The notes beneath the pieces were generated by a model, which worked only from the letters and a program-made list of their open reading frames with translations, had not been told where the DNA came from and did not search any database. The position numbers and the translations under genes are program-made. From NCBI GenBank assembly GCA_018894105.1, contig CM032126.1:29734391-29798390 (forward strand): a stretch of DNA of 64,000 nt, written 5' to 3'. Below, in pieces: positions 58,698-64,000 of this stretch (the stretch's first letter is position 1; the number at the start of each line of letters is the position of its first letter). Source of the stretch: Jacaranda mimosifolia (taxonomy: Eukaryota; Streptophyta; Magnoliopsida; Lamiales; Bignoniaceae).

Positions 58698-59020
58698 ACA
58701 AGAGGTAAACAATGAAAATATCATTTTACCTCTCGCATTATTACTTTATGAAAATGATAAGTTTTAAATACAACAAAATTTGCCTAAATTTGCTAAAAAA
58801 AGAAATTATGAGATTTACCCAAATATGCGTGTGTTCTCTTAAAATTTAATCAATTCAACTAACATCTTTTGAAATTTAACGTAGTGTTGTTGCTAGTTGC
58901 ACCAAGAACACTATTAGAGGTCATCTTAAATTTGCTATTAATGATTGTGATGGAGGAAGGAGGGCGAAGAAACGAGGAAGAAGGAACATAGATAAGAGCT
59001 AAAATTAATTTGGGTTTAAA

Positions 59021-59669
59021 TAGAGGTGTCAAATGGGTCGGTCGGATCAAGCTAGTGGGGGTTACGATCCAATCCGAACTAGTTCGCGAGCCTTTGGTGG
59101 GTTGGATCGTGATGGTTTGAATTTTGAAAACATCACCCGGCTCAAAACTAGCCTACCAAATAGGTGGACCAGTTTCCATTTGAGCCTGGCCAAGGCGGGT
59201 TGGGCTAGCTAGAGGGCTAGTTCACAGGGTATTTTTTTTTCTAAATATATTAAATTAAATTTAAAATTTTCAAATTTTTTTATGTTTATATATTTTTGAT
59301 ATTTTTTCAATACTTGTACTTTTTTGAAAGACTTAATAATTTATATTTATATGATTCTTAATATTTTAAAATACTTAACTTGCCCTAAAAACTTAAAAAT
59401 TTATAATATTTGTATCAATTATATTTTTTTTAATTATAATTTATAATTTAAATAAAAAATTTTGCATGCTAAGCGGGCTAGCTCATAACTGGATCGCTTT
59501 GCCCATGAGCTCGATCAGCTTGGGGTCCATCGTGGGTCATAGGCTGAGCTTGTCCTGGGCTGCAAAATGGCAACTTAGGATGGACTTCAATGTAGGTTGG
59601 TCCAGCCTAGCCCATATCAAGGTTTGGGCTAGTCCAAGTGGGTCGGCTCGCCTCATTTTGACACCTCTA
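59021..59669. mobile_element. hAT-like MITE with TAGAGGTGTCAAA ends
   Basis: Starts TAGAGGTGTCAAATGGG and ends with the inverted TAGAGGTGTCAAAATGAG; the first 13 bases pair perfectly. Flanks are GGTTTAAA (59013-59020) and GGTTTAAG (59670-59677), a 7/8 match to an 8-bp hAT duplication. The subterminal regions are GC-richer and contain GGGCTAGCT and GGGTCGG words; the middle is AT-rich and non-coding. Confidence 0.85.
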
Positions 59670-59916
59670 GGTTTAAGTCCAAGCATATTGACATGAAAAT
59701 GAAGATTTACTCTTTTTTTTAGATGGATATAAATATTTTAGGATATATTATGATTTCACTCATTAAACTATAGGGCTCTAATTGTAAAATGAGAAAAATT
59801 TTAATTAGAGTAATGGCAGTTTAACAAACCATAGGGAGTCCAATATTTTGGACAAACTTTGAAGAGGCTTGTCTAATTTTGAACAAAATAAAAGAGAAAT
59901 ATGTCCTGAAAGGTTA

Positions 59917-60272
59917 GAGCCTGTTTGGTTATGTTTTCATTTTCATTTTTTATTTTCAATAGTTTTAAAATTTGAAAAGTTAGTTAGAAAAAATAAGTTG
60001 AAAATGAGTTTGTATTTGGATAACTTGTTGGAAAATAATGATTTTATAAAGTTTAGTAGGTAGTAGGTAGTAGGTGGAGAGAGATAGTAATAATGAAATA
60101 GAGAGAAAAAAATACATAGGTTAATGAGAGAAGACATATAAGTTGTTGGGGAATGTAATTTGAGATGAAAATGAGTCGGAATTTGATAAAAATGATGATA
60201 AATTGTTCAGAATTCAGCTCCAAATAATAAAAATAGGTGAAAATGAATTTGAAAACATAAACAAACAACCCT
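59917..60272. mobile_element. Tourist-like (PIF/Harbinger) MITE
   Basis: The left end GAGCCTGTTTGGTTATGTTT pairs with the inverted right end GGGTTGTTTGTTTATGTTTT, and both continue into TCATTTTCA-type sequence. TTA flanks it on both sides (59914-59916 and 60273-60275). At 356 bp, and with TTTGGTTATG in its ends, it resembles the 1041-1394 element and may belong to the same family. Confidence 0.82.
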
Positions 60273-60275
60273 TAG

Positions 60276-60945
60276 GGTCTTATGATTTTAAAAATTCGAA
60301 AACGTTGCTCGTACCTTATAGGATATTATACAATTCCTCTATAAGAGATTGAAATCGCTAACAAATACCATAAGTTCATTCTTATTTGTGAATATAAGTT
60401 TATTATTATTTTAATATAAATATATATATATTTTAATTATTATTTCACTATTAAAATATAAAATAATAATAAAAAACATGATGCGACAAAAACTGAAAAA
60501 ATATTCAAAAAAATTGTCACTTTCTATAATAAGATCGAACATGTTTTTTATTTCCTGCGCATTTTTCAACTCCGGTACTAACATATACTCTCAAAATCAT
60601 TTCCAAAAACAACAGAACAACATAAGAAAAGACACTACGTACCTTAAACTATTATTATGTTAATTTATTACCATGTTACAAGATTAAATAATACTACCAT
60701 CACTATTATCATGATTGAGAATAATAATAAGATTATTTTTACCGCAATTATGATGAATCAGCTTATTTATACAATTAAGAAAACAATATATAAGAACTTG
60801 TGAATTGGGTTATTAGTTTTTGAACACTCAAAAGTAACAATACATTTGCATAATTTTGACACTTAAAAATTGGATGATCAAGGTTGCTGAATATTTTTAT
60901 AAGAGAAACAGAACAACAAACGAAAAAAGAACATACAAGAACAAT
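60276..60945. other. AT-rich intergenic DNA
   Basis: No feature recognised; several TA- and TAATAA-rich low-complexity patches. Confidence 0.5.
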
Positions 60946-61301
60946 CAGGGACGGAGCCAAAATTTTTCTTTATGGGAGGTGAAATTTTGAATTATAAAAA
61001 ATATGATACATTTTTTTAATTTCACATATATACTAGTCATTCAAAACTGGTATTTTCAAAACAATTGATACAAAAATAAATAGGAAGACAAAAAATAAAT
61101 ATTAAGTGATCACAACCCAACATAAAATTAGGAAATTTAGAGTAAAGTAACTAATCATTAGTACATGACATTTATAAAATGTTGATGGAATACCATTAAC
61201 TACAAAATCCACCAAATTTCCCAAAAAAAATTCAAAAATATACAAACTATTGATGCATTTCTGCTAGCTTATTTGTTCAAGTTAGGCATCCTAAATTGAG
61301 C

Positions 61302-63648
61302 TCAACGTTTTGTCATCACATCGAACTCATCAATCATTGAGTCTATGTTGAAAGTTTGAGCAATTTCTTTCTCAATATACACTAGTAATGAACTAGTCAA
61401 AAACTCATCTTCTATTTTATTCCCCAATCTCGTCTTCACAATTTTCATACATGAAAAAGCATGCTCCGTTGTTGCAGCAGAAACTGGAAGAGTCAAAATA
61501 AGTCGAACCAATCTATCCACAAGATAGTAATTCATCCTTTTTTTTCCTGTCTTTGACAATACTTGGCATAACTTTAAAAGTGTTGACACATTTTGGAAAT
61601 GGATATTGCGTTGAATATCAAGTTCAAAGAGCTCTAATTGATAATTTATATGCAATTTCTCTTGATCAAAAAAATCATTGGGATTGAACTTCTCAACAAA
61701 TTTGCAAATAATCTTAATATCGAACAATTTATATCCATACCTTGGATCTAAAGTTGAGTCAAGTCTAAGCAATTCTACCGCATTGTCATCAAATTGATAA
61801 TTCATCTATTGTAAGATAGAATCTATGTTACTAGTGAATATATCAATTCGATAATGATGATCTAAGGTAATAGGATTGCCTTTATGTGTTCGACCTCTAC
61901 CTAATCAATGACGAGCATTTATGTCAGGAATATCTTTCTCATGTTTCTCATAGAAAATCTTCACTTTATCAAATAACTCATTCCATCCTTTCCCTTGAAT
62001 TTCTGAATAAGTTCCTTTGTGTTGATAAATGCAAATTCAAATGATGTCATTATGTCATTAGCTCCATCTGCTACTGCTCTAGGAGATAAACCCATTTTGT
62101 CATTTATGATCTCACTTAAAACATGAAGAATAGGATCAAACATATTAAGTAAGCCAAGAAGAGACCTTAAATGTGAGCCCCATCATGTATATCCTGGACA
62201 TGGCACCGTCCCAAATTGATTTTTTCCTCTTCCAGTTTCAAGCTTGCTATTAGAAGTCAACTCAACAACACTGAAAGCATGAGAAATTTGCAATTGATCA
62301 TGACGTTTAGGAGAAGAATCCACCAAATTCACAATTACGGCCATGTGAGAAAAGAAATTCTCAATAGATATAACACTTTGAGCTGTTGCCACTAATATTA
62401 ATTGCAATTGATGAGCAAAATAATGAACATAATATGCATATAGGCCCTTATTCAGAAAAAGAGCTTGTAAACAATTCCACTCTCCTCACATATTACTAGC
62501 ACCATCATACCCTTGCCCTTGAATATTTCGTATGAAAAGATTATTGCAAGAAAGAACACCAGAGATCTCGTTTTTCAAACTAGAAGCTTTAGTATCTTCT
62601 ACATGAACTATATCAAAGAACCTTTCCTGAATAAATCCTTCTTTGTCAACAAATCTTAAAACAATGGCCATTTTCTCCCTTTTTGACTCATCTCGAGATT
62701 CATCCACGATAAGATAGTACTTTGCATCACTAATTTTTTCCCGTATGAATATTTGAATTTTGCTCGCATAAAGTGATAAGATCTCCTTTTGAATTTAAGG
62801 AGAAGTATAAGAAGCATTTTGAGGAGCATTTTCCAAGACAGTCAAGCTCACCTCATCATTGTAAAAAGTTGTGTGTTTTATGATTTCTATGAAATTTCCA
62901 TGACTACATGAGTCTGGGCATTCGTTACGGCCTCTAAAGGCTATACCTTGAAATGCGCATAATTTTGCAACACCCATAGAAACCTTGAGTCTCAAACGAT
63001 TCTTTGCAACCAACTTTGAAGATTGTTTGTCTATAATCTTGTCAATGTGTCGAAATGGATTCATTAGATCATCACAATACTTCACTGCCCTATTATGTGA
63101 TGAATTATGGCTATTTCCTTCATGGACTAGAAAAGAACAATTTTTCCCATCATTCACCTTTTTCCACGATTGAAATCCATCAAGGATAAATGCATTTGCC
63201 CCAAAATGTGCAGAAGGCTTGACGAAGAGAAAACATGGAAGGCAATATACAACATCTTTGAAGGAGAATATTCTAGCCAACTAGGAAATAGCTTGTACCA
63301 AGCAGGTAGAAACCTCATACCATGTTTGTCGACATATTTCAGTGACTTTTCTGGGATACCTTGATAAGGGTCGGTAATTAGATAAGCATGTCTAATTTCA
63401 TCCCTTTTATCTATAAGCTAATCCCATATAGACTTACGTAATGCAGGATCACGTTCAATATGAGGAGTATTAGTATCTGGGCAATTTTTTTGAACTTTTT
63501 TTGAAGAAGACTTTGGAATAGAAGATTCATCTTTTGGAAGATTGAGAACTCCGAAAACAAATTTTATTGAAGTCTCGTGAATAGAAGCACTATTGCTATC
63601 TTGAAGACACTGTTTCTTGATATATGAATCAATTTTCTTGGTACTCAT
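61302..63648 (-). pseudogene. hAT-family transposase pseudogene (TTF-type zinc finger, DUF4371, hAT dimerisation)
   Basis: Starting near MSTKKIDSYIKKQCLQDSN, the reading line gives WLEYSPSK, then FKDVVYCLPCFLFVKPSAHF, GFQSWKKVNDGKNCSFLVHE, FRGRNECPDSCSHGNFIEII, YLIVDESRDESKREKMAIVL, QGQGYDGASNM and, at the end, the hAT dimerisation region RLILTLPVSAATTEHAFSCM, KIVKTRLGNKIEDEFLTSSL. This is the layout of plant zinc-finger-MYM-like hAT transposases. It is broken by a stop at 63418, a frameshift near 63285, stops at about 62795, 62486 and 62183, a frameshift near 61985, and stops near 61907 and 61804. Two of the TGA stops stand where relatives have Arg (NMRGEW, DTRWGSH). No introns are needed. 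Confidence 0.92.
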
Positions 63649-64000
63649 AGTGACCCTATATGAAAATTTGCAATTAGTAACAAGAAATTTTTTCAATAAA
63701 GTATGTAAATTGCATTAGTGAATTTTAACATAAATTGAATAAAAATTTATAAAATCATAAAATTGTAATCAACAAATGAAATTATGCAATTGACATCCAC
63801 TCCCCCTCCCCCCCCCCCCCCACAAATATTTCAAAAGAAAGATAATGCCAACGTAACAACATCTATGTATTTAATAATTTAAATCCACTTATAAAATGAG
63901 AATAATTCAATTTTTTTTTTATTGAAGTCACCATTGAGATAAAATATGGGTGATAAAATATTAAGCATATTAAGAACAAATAACCAACAAAAGGCAAGCA
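63649..64000. other. 5' region of the hAT transposase pseudogene
   Basis: AT-rich leader or subterminal sequence of the hAT element, with a C-rich run (CTCCCCCTCCC... at 63800-63822). No second terminal repeat or further gene is seen before the window ends. Confidence 0.5.

Larger units (their letters stand above)
60946..64000 (-). mobile_element. hAT element with TTF/DUF4371-type transposase, 3' part (continues past the window)
   Basis: The left boundary starts CAGGGACGGAGCCAAAATTT, a terminal repeat typical of plant hAT elements that encode TTF-type zinc-finger/DUF4371 transposases. The octamer before it (AGAACAAT, 60938-60945) is the candidate target duplication. The transposase pseudogene lies inside on the minus strand with its 5' end toward the right edge. 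The matching second end is not found before base 64000, so the element is longer than what is visible. Confidence 0.7.

Noticed and set aside
1..64000. rRNA, tRNA or conserved small RNA genes
   Set aside because: I saw no convincing tRNA cloverleaf boxes or rRNA text by eye. A tRNAscan-SE and Infernal run would be decisive and could not be done here.
1..64000. Naming the species
   Set aside because: Gene families and transposon types point only to a dicot-like plant; nothing seen is diagnostic for a genus.

Overview
The window is plant nuclear DNA, from a dicot judging by gene content. It is AT-rich, has intron-containing genes, and is filled with transposable elements. I recognise only three host genes, all on the minus strand: the 5' part of a PLS-class pentatricopeptide-repeat gene running off the left edge, a complete five-coding-exon AUGMIN subunit 8 (QWRF family) gene, and a complete four-exon elongin-B-like ubiquitin-fold gene. 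The PPR protein resembles Arabidopsis At4g30700 and its neighbour resembles At4g30710, so this pair looks like conserved microsynteny. The species cannot be named from the sequence.

Layout. 1-8400: the PPR gene, AUG8 and its probable leader and promoter, with an E2F-type site at 8377-8387. 8400-25500: about 17 kb without a recognised gene, holding Tourist-like, hAT-like and Mutator-like non-autonomous elements, a solo LTR, microsatellites and a degenerate minisatellite. 25512-26750: a Mutator-like element with long inverted ends. 26821-44614: a nest of insertions. The outermost is a non-autonomous Tat-like Ty3/gypsy element. Its 3' LTR is split by a 12.8-kb Tekay-like chromovirus with 3-kb LTRs, and one of those LTRs is split by a 687-bp hAT-like MITE with a perfect 8-bp target duplication. 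The order of events can be read from the empty sites.

46241-49867: the elongin-B-like gene. About 220 bp upstream of its start codon lies a decayed Mutator-like element of about 6.7 kb, with divergent long inverted ends, a transposase C-terminal zinc-knuckle remnant, and four different tandem arrays that all repeat a GTACTTC/ATACTTC-like word. 57829-60272: two hAT-like MITEs and a Tourist-like MITE. 60946-64000: the 3' part of a larger hAT element carrying a broken TTF/DUF4371-type transposase gene that runs toward the right edge.

The host genes do not form a pathway: one is an organelle RNA factor, one acts in microtubule nucleation, and one is ubiquitin-fold/elongin-related. Most of the window records nested transposition, C-to-T decay and tandem-array growth. 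I did not find a convincing new functional system. The best candidates for something under-described are the coiled-coil/acidic ORF upstream of gag in the chromovirus and the shared-word tandem arrays inside the large Mutator-like element.
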